Below are positions 50,523 through 59,269 of a DNA stretch of 64,000 nucleotides, piece after piece (position 1 is the first letter of the stretch; the number at the start of each line of letters is the position of its first letter). The DNA is from an uncultured Akkermansia sp. Lineage in GTDB: Bacteria > Verrucomicrobiota > Verrucomicrobiia > Verrucomicrobiales > Akkermansiaceae. The notes under the pieces are model-generated. The model ran no database searches. It saw only the letters and a program-made list of their open reading frames with translations, and was not told the origin of the DNA. The translations under genes were made by a program, and so were the position numbers. The stretch lies in NCBI GenBank assembly GCA_947626545.1, contig CANQSS010000002.1, positions 1 through 64,000 on the forward strand. Direction: 5' to 3'.

Positions 50523-50637
50523 CCAGCAAACGCATTGGAAATGCGTTTGCCATGCACGACGAAGGCAGACGGGGTCTGCCCATGTACGTTGTACGATGTA
50601 CGATTTGGAAATTCGTGCGCCTGCGGCGCGAAAGGTA
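50523..50637. repeat. Dispersed mosaic element
   Basis: AGCAAACGCATTGGAAATGCGTTTGCC, GGCAGACGGGGTCTGCC, (ATGTACG)n, GTGCGCCTGCGGCGCGAA. Confidence 0.82.
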
Positions 50638-50656
50638 AATTCGAGGATAACGGGAA

Positions 50657-51247
50657 TTATTCTCGCAAGATATCTTTCTCGCTCAATCTCCCGCCGTCAT
50701 TCCATGCGCCAAACATCTCGCCACGGCGGGTGAAATCAATAAACTTTGCAAGACGCCGGGCGAAGAGATCCGGCTGCTTGCGTTTGATCTGAATGGTATC
50801 AATGCGCACGCGACGGTACAGCTCCGGGAAAGAGCGAAAATTCCGCCACACGACTTGATCGGCACGCAACGTTGCCAGGACATCTTCGGCAATGCAGAAG
50901 CGCCGCGCGCGGGACAACGCTTCGCTGCCGGCAGGTGTCATAAGGCCGAGGCGGATCAGGCGAGCGCAACGAGCTTTGTTGAGTTCACTCCAGTTGGAAG
51001 CGGAACCCGGGCGGCGGGGAGAAAAGCGCTGCCGGGTCACCCCATCCTCCATACGCCGCACCACGCTGTCAATCCACCCGAAGCACAACGCCTCTTCCAC
51101 GGCATCCAGATAGGACAGAGCAACCGGTGCGGCCTGAGCGACCCGTGTCACCTGCACCCAGCATTCTCGGGCGTGCGCAGCATGCTGAAGGTACCAATGC
51201 CGCAAACCTGCGCGGTCCAACCCATCCAATTTGGCAGACAAAGCCAT
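50657..51247 (-). CDS. YdeI/OmpD-associated family protein
   Basis: YLDAVEEALCFGWIDSVVRRMEDGVTRQRFSPRRPGSASNWSELNKARCARLIRLGLMTPAG. Confidence 0.85.
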   Translation of the reverse strand: MALSAKLDGLDRAGLRHWYLQHAAHARECWVQVTRVAQAAPVALSYLDAVEEALCFGWIDSVVRRMEDGVTRQRFSPRRPGSASNWSELNKARCARLIRLGLMTPAGSEALSRARRFCIAEDVLATLRADQVVWRNFRSFPELYRRVRIDTIQIKRKQPDLFARRLAKFIDFTRRGEMFGAWNDGGRLSEKDILRE

Positions 51248-51255
51248 ATGCCATT

Positions 51256-51329
51256 CACGATTTACGATTTACGATTTACGATTTGCAAAGTTCCCGCGCT
51301 TGCGCGCGAAATTTTTAGTGCGTTTGCCG
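51256..51329. repeat. Dispersed mosaic element
   Basis: (ACGATTT)n, CCCGCGCTTGCGCGCGAA, TGCGTTTGCC. Confidence 0.75.
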
Positions 51330-51331
51330 TG

Positions 51332-52369
51332 TTAGTTGGCACGGTTGGCGGCGTTGATTTTCGCCATGGACTCCATAATGCGATCGTTCACGCTGTGGAG
51401 CAGCATACCGTCCGCCATGCGGCAAGCGTTCAGGATGGCGGTGGCATTTGCGGAGCCGTGGGCGATGATGGACACGCCATTCACGCCCATGAGCGGGCAA
51501 CCACCCACGCTGTCCGCGCTCATACTCGTTGCGATGCGGCGGAAGACCTTACTCATGGCGAGTGCGCCGAGCATGGCAAGGGGACTCTCCTTGATGCCGG
51601 CCTTGAGCCAGTGCGAAAAAGCTTTGGCAGTAGCCTCCACGCTTTTGAGCAGGATATTCCCCGTAAAGCCGTCAGTGAGAGCCACATCAAGCTCCGTTTC
51701 GAAGAGATCGTGTCCTTCGCAATTACCGGTATAGTTGAAGGGGAGCAGTTCCCTCTCATTGAGACCTTGCAACAGGTGGTGCGCCTCTTTGGAGAACTCG
51801 CTGCCTTTGCAGTCTTCGGTGCCATTGCTCATCACCGCCACATTCGGCATGGGGCGGCTGTAGATATAGCGTGCCATCATGGCGGACATGACCGCATAGC
51901 CCACCAAGTGGCTGGGCTTGGCATCGGGATTGGCCCCTGTATCGCTCACCAACACATAGCCATGGACGCTAGGCATGGGGGAGACAATGCCGGCGCGCTC
52001 TATGCCTTCCAGCAGGCGCAGCTTGATGGTACTGGCCGCCACGGCGGCTCCCGTGTTACCGGCGGATACCACAGCATCGCATCCTCCACTCTTCACAAGA
52101 TCGACAGCCATGCTCATGGAAGAGTTTTTCTTCTGGCGCACGGCAGCCAGACCACTCTCTTCCATGGACACTACCTCCGGCGCATGCAGAATTTCGATTC
52201 GAGGATTTGAGCCGATGCCGGACGCATCGCACGCACGGCGCAGGGTCGTTTCATCGCCCACCAAGTAGAGTTTCTCGAGAGAGCTGAGATGCTCCAGCGC
52301 CAGCTTCGCACCATCAATATTGATTTGCGGTGCGTTATCACCACCCATGGCATCCAATGCAAGTTTCAT
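51332..52369 (-). CDS. plsX: Phosphate acyltransferase PlsX
   Basis: MKLALDAMGGDNAPQINIDGAKLAL; GNTGA motif. Confidence 0.93.
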   Translation of the reverse strand: MKLALDAMGGDNAPQINIDGAKLALEHLSSLEKLYLVGDETTLRRACDASGIGSNPRIEILHAPEVVSMEESGLAAVRQKKNSSMSMAVDLVKSGGCDAVVSAGNTGAAVAASTIKLRLLEGIERAGIVSPMPSVHGYVLVSDTGANPDAKPSHLVGYAVMSAMMARYIYSRPMPNVAVMSNGTEDCKGSEFSKEAHHLLQGLNERELLPFNYTGNCEGHDLFETELDVALTDGFTGNILLKSVEATAKAFSHWLKAGIKESPLAMLGALAMSKVFRRIATSMSADSVGGCPLMGVNGVSIIAHGSANATAILNACRMADGMLLHSVNDRIMESMAKINAANRAN

Positions 52370-52452
52370 GATTCCGCTAGGCTGCTAGACTGCTTGAGCG
52401 TACTCTACCATCCCACGCAAAAATGTCAATGAAAAAGAAGAGAGAGCCTGAC

Positions 52453-52493
52453 CATTTACGATTTACGTGCAAAATCCCCGCGCTTGCGCGCGA
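52453..52493. repeat. Dispersed mosaic element fragment
   Basis: CATTTACGATTTACG + CCCCGCGCTTGCGCGCGAA. Confidence 0.65.
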
Positions 52494-52561
52494 ACTGGCT
52501 GATGGCTGTGAGGTCAATTTTTTCTTGCTTTTTCGATCCGCTTCGCTTACTAATGAGTCGT

Positions 52562-53596
52562 ATGGCAGCAGAGACACAAACCGGAGATGCATTGCGCTGG
52601 CCGGCAGAGTGGGAGACGCAGGAGGCTGTGTGGCTCACTTGGCCGCACCGCGCTGAATTGTGGAATGGCGGTCTCGCCGAACTGGAGCAGCATTTTGCGC
52701 GACTCGTCGCAGCCATTGCCCAGCGAGCTTGTGTACGTCTCAATGCCGCCTTTGACCTCCACTCCCACATTCGCCGCCTGCTTCCTTCCGCATGCAATGT
52801 TGAGCTTTTTGATCATCCGAGCGATGACGTTTGGTGCCGTGACCACGGTGCAATCTTTGTGCAGCGTCGTGATGGTTCGCTGCAAGCTGCTAATTGGCGC
52901 TTCAATGCGTGGGGCGGCAAGTTCCCGCCGTGGGACAAGGATGACGCGATTGCGCCGCTCATGGCTGCCTCCCAGCACATTCCCTGTCTGAGCAGCGAGA
53001 TGATATTGGAGGGCGGCGCCATTGAGGGCAACGGCACAGGACTGGTGCTCACCACCGAGGCGGTTCTGCTCAACCCCAACCGCAACCCTTCTGTCAGCAA
53101 AGCCGATGTGGAGCGTGAATTGTACCGCATGCTCGGCACGAAGCGCGTGTTTTGGCTCGGCTCGGGTATCGAGGGCGATGACACCGATGGGCACATCGAC
53201 GATATGGTGCGCTTTGTGCGCGAGGACGCTGTGGTGGCGGTTTGCGAAGACAACCCGGCGGCGCCCAATTACCGTGCCCTCGCGGAAAACAACGAGCGCC
53301 TGCAAGACCTGCGCACGCTCTCCGGCTCCCATGTGGAGGTGATTCCTCTGCCCATGCCTTCCCCCCTTATCCGGACGGACTGGCGACTGCACCAATTGCC
53401 GGCCAGCTATGCAAATTTTCTCATCTGCAACGGCGCTGTTCTAGTCCCCATTTTCGGCCGCGACAAGCAAGACGACACCGCGCTGGGAATCCTCCGCGAG
53501 GCTTTCCCGGGCACACAGGTCATCGGCATCGATGCGCGACCCTTTGTGCTGGAAGGCGGCGCCATTCACTGCCTGACCCAGCAGCAAATGCATTAG
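52562..53596 (+). CDS. Agmatine deiminase / porphyromonas-type peptidyl-arginine deiminase family
   Basis: WETQEAVWLTWPH, DVWCRDHGAIFV, LEGGAIEGNG, GHIDDMVRF; stop lies in a repeat palindrome. Confidence 0.9.
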   Translation: MAAETQTGDALRWPAEWETQEAVWLTWPHRAELWNGGLAELEQHFARLVAAIAQRACVRLNAAFDLHSHIRRLLPSACNVELFDHPSDDVWCRDHGAIFVQRRDGSLQAANWRFNAWGGKFPPWDKDDAIAPLMAASQHIPCLSSEMILEGGAIEGNGTGLVLTTEAVLLNPNRNPSVSKADVERELYRMLGTKRVFWLGSGIEGDDTDGHIDDMVRFVREDAVVAVCEDNPAAPNYRALAENNERLQDLRTLSGSHVEVIPLPMPSPLIRTDWRLHQLPASYANFLICNGAVLVPIFGRDKQDDTALGILREAFPGTQVIGIDARPFVLEGGAIHCLTQQQMH

Positions 53597-53890
53597 GAAA
53601 TGCGCTTGCTCATTTACGATTTACGACGGAGGCAGACGGGGTCTGCCTATGTACGATGTACGATGTACGATTTGAAATTCCCGCGCTTGCGCGCGAACTT
53701 GGCGAAGCAGGGGCGGGAAGTGAGTCATGAAGCCGTGTACGGGGTGGTTAGAAAGGGGCGGAGGCGCCTAGCGTCGCCTATGTACGAAGTACGATGTGCG
53801 ATTTGGATTGTAGTGCGTTGCAGGCGCGCGAACTTACCAAATCGTAAATGGATTGCATGTTGGGATCACTTTTTTCTTGGGACGGATGTG
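53582..53890. repeat. Dispersed mosaic element with a type III right end
   Basis: AGCAAATGCATTAGGAAATGCGCTTGCT, heptamers, CCCGCGCTTGCGCGCGAA, AGGCGCCTAGCGTCGCCT, GTTGGGATCACTTTTTTCTTGGGACGGATGTGT. Confidence 0.82.
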
Positions 53891-53958
53891 TGCGTTTAAC
53901 CCGCGAATTTAAATTCACTTGCCAAAGGGGGCGAGGGCTGGTAAACTCGGCGAGTCAC

Positions 53959-54032
53959 GCTCCGATAGCTCAGTTGGATAGAGCACAAGCCTTCTAAGCT
54001 TGGTGTCCCGCGTTCGAGTCGCGGTCGGAGTG
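53959..54032 (+). tRNA. tRNA-Arg (anticodon TCT)
   Basis: GCTCCGATAGCTCAGTTGGATAGAGC, CAAGC-CTTCTAA-GCTTG, CCGCG-TTCGAGT-CGCGG, TCGGAGT. Confidence 0.92.
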
Positions 54033-54058
54033 CTCTTGAAGGAAAGAGGCGCCGTGGT

Positions 54059-54952
54059 TTACGACAATTGAGCGGTAAGTTTAAAGTGGAGTTTTGCCAC
54101 ATCTCTCAGGCGAGAGGAGCCATGCAGGGCGACAAAGCGGCGTGCGGCATCCAGGACATGGGGAGCGCAGCCCAACGGAAGTTCGCATTTCGCCGCTCGG
54201 GCAGTCTTGTTCATCCACTCGACAAAACGCGCGCGCGCCAGAATAGAGGCAGCGGCCACGGCGATGTCCTGCTCGGCACGTGGGTATTGCTCGATCTGTA
54301 CGGGCAGATGGTACTGGCCGAGTGCACGACGCAGAACCCACTCATTGGCGAATTGGTCGCTGAGCGCGCGGGGGCAGGCGGGAACCTTCGCGTGCAGAGC
54401 AGCAATGACGCGGGCGTGCCCCCAGGCGAGGAGTTTGTTGAGGTTGCCCGTTTGGGTGTAGAGATCATTATAGCGGGCGGGACCGATGCAGAGTACTTCG
54501 AAGGCCATGCCGGGGAGGTTTTTAATTTGCTCCGCCATGTGGGAAATTTGAGCGTCACTGCTGATCAGTTTGCTGTCTCTGCATCCGATGCGCAAGAGAG
54601 GTTCAGCGAGCTGAGCATCGGCATATACGCCTGCCACAACCAGCGGACCGAAGTAGTCGCCCTTGCCACTCTCATCCACTCCGAAGTGCGGGGAAATGGG
54701 AGGGGGGGCATTGTCGTCGCCCGGTGTTGAAAGAGCCTCCGGCAACATGAGACGCAAGAAATTCTGCGTGCCGTGCCCCTGCACAACCAAACGGCGTCGC
54801 TTGGCGAAATAGGACACGTTCACATCCATCCCTTGAAAGCTGAAGAGGGCGTATTCGCGCTGTTGAGCGCAAAAAGCGGGAGAAGAGCTCAGGCGAGCTT
54901 GGAGCTGTTGTGCCGCCGCCTCGGTCAGTTCACCGCTGTATTGATTGTCCAT
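54059..54952 (-). CDS. rnhC: Ribonuclease HIII
   Basis: GVDESGKGDYFGPLVVAGVYA, TGNLNKLLAWGHA; start MDNQYSGEL chosen from promoter TTGACC-17-GATGCT-7-ATG. Confidence 0.9.
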   Translation of the reverse strand: MDNQYSGELTEAAAQQLQARLSSSPAFCAQQREYALFSFQGMDVNVSYFAKRRRLVVQGHGTQNFLRLMLPEALSTPGDDNAPPPISPHFGVDESGKGDYFGPLVVAGVYADAQLAEPLLRIGCRDSKLISSDAQISHMAEQIKNLPGMAFEVLCIGPARYNDLYTQTGNLNKLLAWGHARVIAALHAKVPACPRALSDQFANEWVLRRALGQYHLPVQIEQYPRAEQDIAVAAASILARARFVEWMNKTARAAKCELPLGCAPHVLDAARRFVALHGSSRLRDVAKLHFKLTAQLS

Positions 54953-55063
54953 GTCGCTTAGCATCTACCCAATTCGCATCTTGGTCAACCCCAAAATTGC
55001 GCCCTTGAAGCTACCAATTGGGCATGTTGACACAAAAAAATAAGGCGAAGGCGTTTTTTTTGT

Positions 55064-55092
55064 GTGACAAATGACTGGAAATGCGCTATCTT
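55064..55092 (+). promoter_or_regulatory. sigma70 promoter of HU gene
   Basis: GTGACA-17-TATCTT. Confidence 0.6.
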
Positions 55093-55127
55093 ACGCACAG
55101 CCTTATTCATCATAAAGCAAACACACC

Positions 55128-55427
55128 ATGTCAAAAACAATTACAAAAAGAGAGTTGGTCAACAAGATCTGCACCGAGCTGAATGGCAACCTCACCCAGA
55201 CAGATGTGCTGGAGGTGATCCAGAAAGCAGTGGAGCTTATCACGGCTTCACTGGGGGCGGGCGATCGGGTTGTACTGCGTAACTTCGGCACCTTCGTGGT
55301 GAAAGAAGTGAAGGCCAAAGTTGGTCGTAATCCCAAGGATCCCGCCAAGGATGTCCCCATTCCCGCGCGCAAGGTCGTCAAGTTCAAGGTGGGCAAGACT
55401 CTGAAGGAGACAGCCGCCAAGAGCTAA
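55128..55427 (+). CDS. HU-family DNA-binding protein
   Basis: MSKTITKRELVNKICTELNGNLTQTDVLEVIQKAVELITASLGAGDRVVLRNFGTFVVKEVKAKVGRNPK. Confidence 0.92.
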   Translation: MSKTITKRELVNKICTELNGNLTQTDVLEVIQKAVELITASLGAGDRVVLRNFGTFVVKEVKAKVGRNPKDPAKDVPIPARKVVKFKVGKTLKETAAKS

Positions 55428-55450
55428 GACTAATTGCTGAATACTATTCC

Positions 55451-55488
55451 GGGAGCGCAGTCATTCATGTGGCTGCGCTCTTCTTTAT
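55451..55488 (+). terminator. Hairpin terminator after HU gene
   Basis: GAGCGCAG-tcattcatgtgg-CTGCGCTC-TTCTTT. Confidence 0.75.
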
Positions 55489-55498
55489 GCCCACGTAG

Positions 55499-55578
55499 GG
55501 CAAACGCATTTGGATGAAGCGGAAAAGTAGAGAAAATTCTCCATCGTAAATCGTCCACAGGCTCCGCCAAGCTCTCAG
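55499..55578. repeat. Dispersed element type II (5' part)
   Basis: GGCAAACGCATTTGGATGAAGCGGAAAAGTAGAGAAAATTCTCC. Confidence 0.82.
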
Positions 55579-55812
55579 GGCAAACGCATTAGAAAATGCG
55601 TTTGCCTATGTATGATTTACAACACGCACGACGGCTGTAAGTGCGTGTTGTACATAGGCGGCGTTCCGCCGCCTCCGCCCCTTTCTAACCACCCCCGTAC
55701 ACGGCTTCAGACATCCCGTCGCGTCCGCTCTGCATCCCGCGCAACGCGCGCGAATTTCCAAATCGTACATCATACATCGTACATGGCAAACGCATTTTCA
55801 AATGCGTTTGCC
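55579..55812. repeat. Dispersed element with long terminal inverted modules (234 bp)
   Basis: Left GGCAAACGCATTAGAAAATGCGTTTGCC-TATGTATGATTT; right AAATCGTACATCATACATCGTACAT-GGCAAACGCATTTTCAAATGCGTTTGCC. Confidence 0.9.
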
Positions 55813-55833
55813 CTGCTTCTCCATTGAAGCAAC

Positions 55834-55862
55834 TTGACAAGCACGGGCGTTTCCTCTATTCT
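55834..55862 (+). promoter_or_regulatory. sigma70 promoter, leaderless arrangement
   Basis: TTGACA-17-TATTCT-6 nt-ATG (55869). Confidence 0.75.
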
Positions 55863-55868
55863 GAAGCC

Positions 55869-57761
55869 ATGATGGACGAGCAACTCAAAGCATTGTGCGA
55901 AGAAGCGCGGGGGTATGCCGACAGAATTGAGGGGATGAGCGAGGCGAGTCCCGAGCTGCGTGCCGTGCTGACACGTGGGAGTCGAGAAATACGGCGCAGT
56001 CTGGCGCGCTTCGATTCCAAGCTGTTGCTCATGGCAACCATCGGGTCGGTGAAAAGCGGGAAATCCACGCTCACCAACTGCTTGTCACGCCGCAACCTTT
56101 GCGCGACCAAATTGGGACTGGAAACAACGCGCCTGCCCATGATTATCTTGGCGAGCGATGACGGCACAGAGCGCATGGAGCTGTTTTCCCCGCTGGCGGC
56201 AGATTCGCTGAGCGAGCAGGAGCTCTTTGAGCTGGTCATCGACTACTTGCGCCACATTGCTCCTCCCGAATTTCACGAGAAAGTTTCGATTGACCGCCGC
56301 AACATCACCCAGGCGAATCTGGATGCTTGGGCGCAAGGGCACACCAGCGCCGGTTGCGCCGCCATCTTTCTGGTAGAACCAAAAGCCCGCCTGCTCGAGG
56401 CCGGCATCGGCATCATCGACATGCCGGGCATGGATGGCCTCACGTCCAACTGGCACGATGAAGAGCTGCATGAGTGGATGAATGAAAATGCGGATTACTT
56501 CCTGCTGGTGCAGAGTTCTTTCGCCGCGCTCACACCGGATACCCGCGACTACCTGCGCGCCGCCATGGAACGCTCCCAGCGCCCCATCCGCGTAGTGCAA
56601 AACCGCATCGAGGCCCAATTCTGGCTCTCTCCCGCGGACCAAGAGCAACAGCAGGAAGTCCAGCAAATCACCACCCAAAAACAACTCGGCGACTTTATCC
56701 GGAAGGTCATTCCCGGCTCGTGGGTCAATGCCGGGCTTGCCTGGTGGCAACTCGATGCACACCACGACGCGGAGCTCCCCGATTCCGCCGACACCCCCTC
56801 TCGCCGCGATTCCAACCTCGATGCGCTGGAGAATGAGGTGCTGGCCGACCTGAGCCACCCGGAGATAACGCTGCAGCGCAACTCGGCGGACTACCTGCTC
56901 AAGACCCTGGAGGGACTGGACAACCGGCTCAAGGATTTTGCGGCACAGAGCCGCACGCACATCTCGCACGTGCATGAAATTCAGGCTTCCGTCCACGGGC
57001 TTATCGATGCCGCTCGCCTGCGCGAATCGATCGAAAGCAGCAACCTGCACGATGGACGTCTGCGCTGCGGATACCTCGCTGACCAAGCGAAGCAAGCGCT
57101 CAATAACCGCTTGGACGCCATCCTCGACCTCGCGGTGGACGGCTATTTCCCCACAGATTGGATGACGCAAAACATGCTCGCGCAGGAACTCAATCGCATC
57201 CGCGCCAAGGCCGAGAATGATTTGGGCGACCTGACGGCTGAGCAGGAAACGCACGTGCTCTCACCCGCAAAAATATGTGAGCTCACCGAGCTGGAAAAGG
57301 AAAAGATTGCTCAATGCGCCGCTATATTGAAACACCGCCCGGCTGAAGAGATTGAGAAAGATTACGTGAAAGCCGTGCTCAACGCATGGGAACACGTGCC
57401 GCTGGATTGCAGTCCCATTCCTCTGGGGGAGCTGAAAGAAACGACTTTCCTGGGTATGATCAATCGCTCCTGCAGCTACAACAAGACTGTGCCCGAGTGG
57501 CGGCGTGTGGGACGTGAAAATATCGCGGTACGACTCGATGCATGGAAAAAGAAGGTGGGGGAAGCCATGGAACGCTTCGTATCACGCCGCATTGCCGCGC
57601 TGGAGTCCTGCCTCGTCGCAGAGCTGACCGACTTCGAGCAATCCGAACAAATCGGCCGTACCATCGCAACGGCGCAGGCGGACATCGAACTGGTGAACAC
57701 GCTGCGCAAATCGCTCTCAACCACGCTGCTCACCGCGCGCCGCCTCAAAGCTCTGCAATAA
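55869..57761 (+). CDS. Dynamin-family GTPase
   Basis: P-loop GSVKSGKST, LETTRLPMIIL, IIDMPGMDG, helical C-terminus. Confidence 0.8.
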   Translation: MMDEQLKALCEEARGYADRIEGMSEASPELRAVLTRGSREIRRSLARFDSKLLLMATIGSVKSGKSTLTNCLSRRNLCATKLGLETTRLPMIILASDDGTERMELFSPLAADSLSEQELFELVIDYLRHIAPPEFHEKVSIDRRNITQANLDAWAQGHTSAGCAAIFLVEPKARLLEAGIGIIDMPGMDGLTSNWHDEELHEWMNENADYFLLVQSSFAALTPDTRDYLRAAMERSQRPIRVVQNRIEAQFWLSPADQEQQQEVQQITTQKQLGDFIRKVIPGSWVNAGLAWWQLDAHHDAELPDSADTPSRRDSNLDALENEVLADLSHPEITLQRNSADYLLKTLEGLDNRLKDFAAQSRTHISHVHEIQASVHGLIDAARLRESIESSNLHDGRLRCGYLADQAKQALNNRLDAILDLAVDGYFPTDWMTQNMLAQELNRIRAKAENDLGDLTAEQETHVLSPAKICELTELEKEKIAQCAAILKHRPAEEIEKDYVKAVLNAWEHVPLDCSPIPLGELKETTFLGMINRSCSYNKTVPEWRRVGRENIAVRLDAWKKKVGEAMERFVSRRIAALESCLVAELTDFEQSEQIGRTIATAQADIELVNTLRKSLSTTLLTARRLKALQ

Positions 57762-57775
57762 TCCCCCCCGCATGG

Positions 57776-57857
57776 CTTTCAAAATTCCGCTCTGCATTCG
57801 CTCCGCTTCCCCACGCCGCAGGCGTGCGAATTTCTCAAATCGTAAATCGTAAATTAA
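57776..57857. repeat. Dispersed mosaic element fragment
   Basis: ACGCCGCAGGCGTGCGAATTTCTCAAATCGTAAATCGTAAATTAA. Confidence 0.75.
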
Positions 57858-58376
57858 ATGTCAGGCGTACATGCCGAGGTCGTTTTCTACGCCGTGAGCG
57901 CGAATCCCGTTCGTCGTGAGGAGCAGCGTCGTTCCCGGTGCGCCTCCGGCTGCGTACGCCTCGGTGTGCTGCGTTTACGCTCCACTGCCCTGCACCGCCT
58001 GCTGCTCGAAATGCCCGTGCAAACCGGTGGGTGGATGAGCGCAAACAGCCCTTTTGCCCGCGCCGGACTCGTCCCGGACGACACAACGTGGGGAGCCTAC
58101 AATCCCGCCGACCTCCCGGATACCTGCTTCCCGAACATCGGCAGTACCGAGCTGGGCACCGAGCGCACCGGCAAATTACGCGGCTTTCGTGTGCCCGACC
58201 CGCCCGGCACCGGACGCACGTTTCTCATGGTGCACTTTGCAGAACGTTACGGGTCGGAAGGCTGCATCTCCACCCCGGATCCGGCCGCCTGGCAGCAGTT
58301 CTGCTCCATCATGGCTGACCTGCATGCGGCTCATGTCCCGACCATCCCCCTGCGCATTTACTACTGCCCACTCTGA
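57858..58376 (+). CDS. Hypothetical protein, weak L,D-transpeptidase-like H...SxGC motif
   Basis: TFLMVHFAERYGSEGCISTPDPAAWQQF. Confidence 0.5.
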   Translation: MSGVHAEVVFYAVSANPVRREEQRRSRCASGCVRLGVLRLRSTALHRLLLEMPVQTGGWMSANSPFARAGLVPDDTTWGAYNPADLPDTCFPNIGSTELGTERTGKLRGFRVPDPPGTGRTFLMVHFAERYGSEGCISTPDPAAWQQFCSIMADLHAAHVPTIPLRIYYCPL

Positions 58377-58452
58377 TTCCCCCCCGCGCCGCAGGCGCGC
58401 GAATTTCCAAATCGTAAATCGTAAATGATCAACGTCTTTCAATGCGTTTGTT
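58377..58452. repeat. Dispersed mosaic element fragment
   Basis: CCGCGCCGCAGGCGCGCGAATTTCCAAATCGTAAATCGTAAATGA...TTTCAATGCGTTTG. Confidence 0.75.
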
Positions 58453-59269
58453 GTTTCCCTTTCCCAAAGAGCCAGGCGATGCAAAACACGACGCCCAGCA
58501 GCAAAATAATGGTGGCGCCGAGGTGCAGGTTCAGCGGATAGGAAAGGAAAAAGGCGAGTGCCGAGCAACCGCCGCCGATCAAGCCGGCGCCCAGGAACAT
58601 CGTGGAGGCTCGGTTGGTGAGCAGACGCATGATGCCCGCCGGAGCCACCAGCAACCCCAGGGTGAGAAGCGCCCCCACCGCCTGCAGCGAGGAAACGAGC
58701 GCCAACACGATGAGCGCGTACACGGCGTAGCTGGTCGTTCGGGTCGGCAGTCCCAAGCTGGTAGCCGTGCGCGGGTCGAAGAGCCACAGGAGCAGCGGAC
58801 GCTTGAAAATCGTGATGCCCAGCAAGGCGAGCGCGCCGATGGCATAGGCCACGCAGAGGTCGGCAAAGCTCATGCTCAAAATATTGCCGAACAACCAATC
58901 ATCCACCCTCTGCTGCAGTCCGAGGCGCACGAGAATGACGTAGCCAAGCGCAAAGGCGGCGGAGTGAATAATGGAGAGTGCGGCATCGTGATGCAATGCG
59001 GAACTGCGTGCCACAAACAGCGAACTGAGCCCCACCAGCAGACCCGCCACCACCGCGCCGATCAACGCACTCCATTGCCCCAGCCCAAAAATCAGGATAC
59101 CCAGGGCAATGCCCGGCAGAAGCGCGCAGCTCACCGCGCCGATTTGCAGGGACGAACGCCTCAGCACCACCAGCGCACTCACATACCCGTCCACAAATCC
59201 GATGACGACGCAGCTCCACAGCGTGCGCAGCGCGACTGGCTCGGTGAGATATTGAAGAAAGTCGTTCAT
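58439..59269 (-). CDS. Metal ABC transporter permease (ZnuB/MntB family)
   Basis: ABC-3 family permease sequence; stop codon lies in a repeat. Confidence 0.87.
   Translation of the reverse strand: MNDFLQYLTEPVALRTLWSCVVIGFVDGYVSALVVLRRSSLQIGAVSCALLPGIALGILIFGLGQWSALIGAVVAGLLVGLSSLFVARSSALHHDAALSIIHSAAFALGYVILVRLGLQQRVDDWLFGNILSMSFADLCVAYAIGALALLGITIFKRPLLLWLFDPRTATSLGLPTRTTSYAVYALIVLALVSSLQAVGALLTLGLLVAPAGIMRLLTNRASTMFLGAGLIGGGCSALAFFLSYPLNLHLGATIILLLGVVFCIAWLFGKGKQQTH

Noticed and set aside
49415-50638. 407-aa plus-strand ORF
   Set aside because: Antisense to aroC and partly made of a dispersed repeat.
50855-52210. 451-aa plus-strand ORF
   Set aside because: Antisense to YdeI-family gene and plsX; no coherent domain.
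56085-57254. 389-aa minus-strand ORF
   Set aside because: Antisense to the dynamin-like GTPase.
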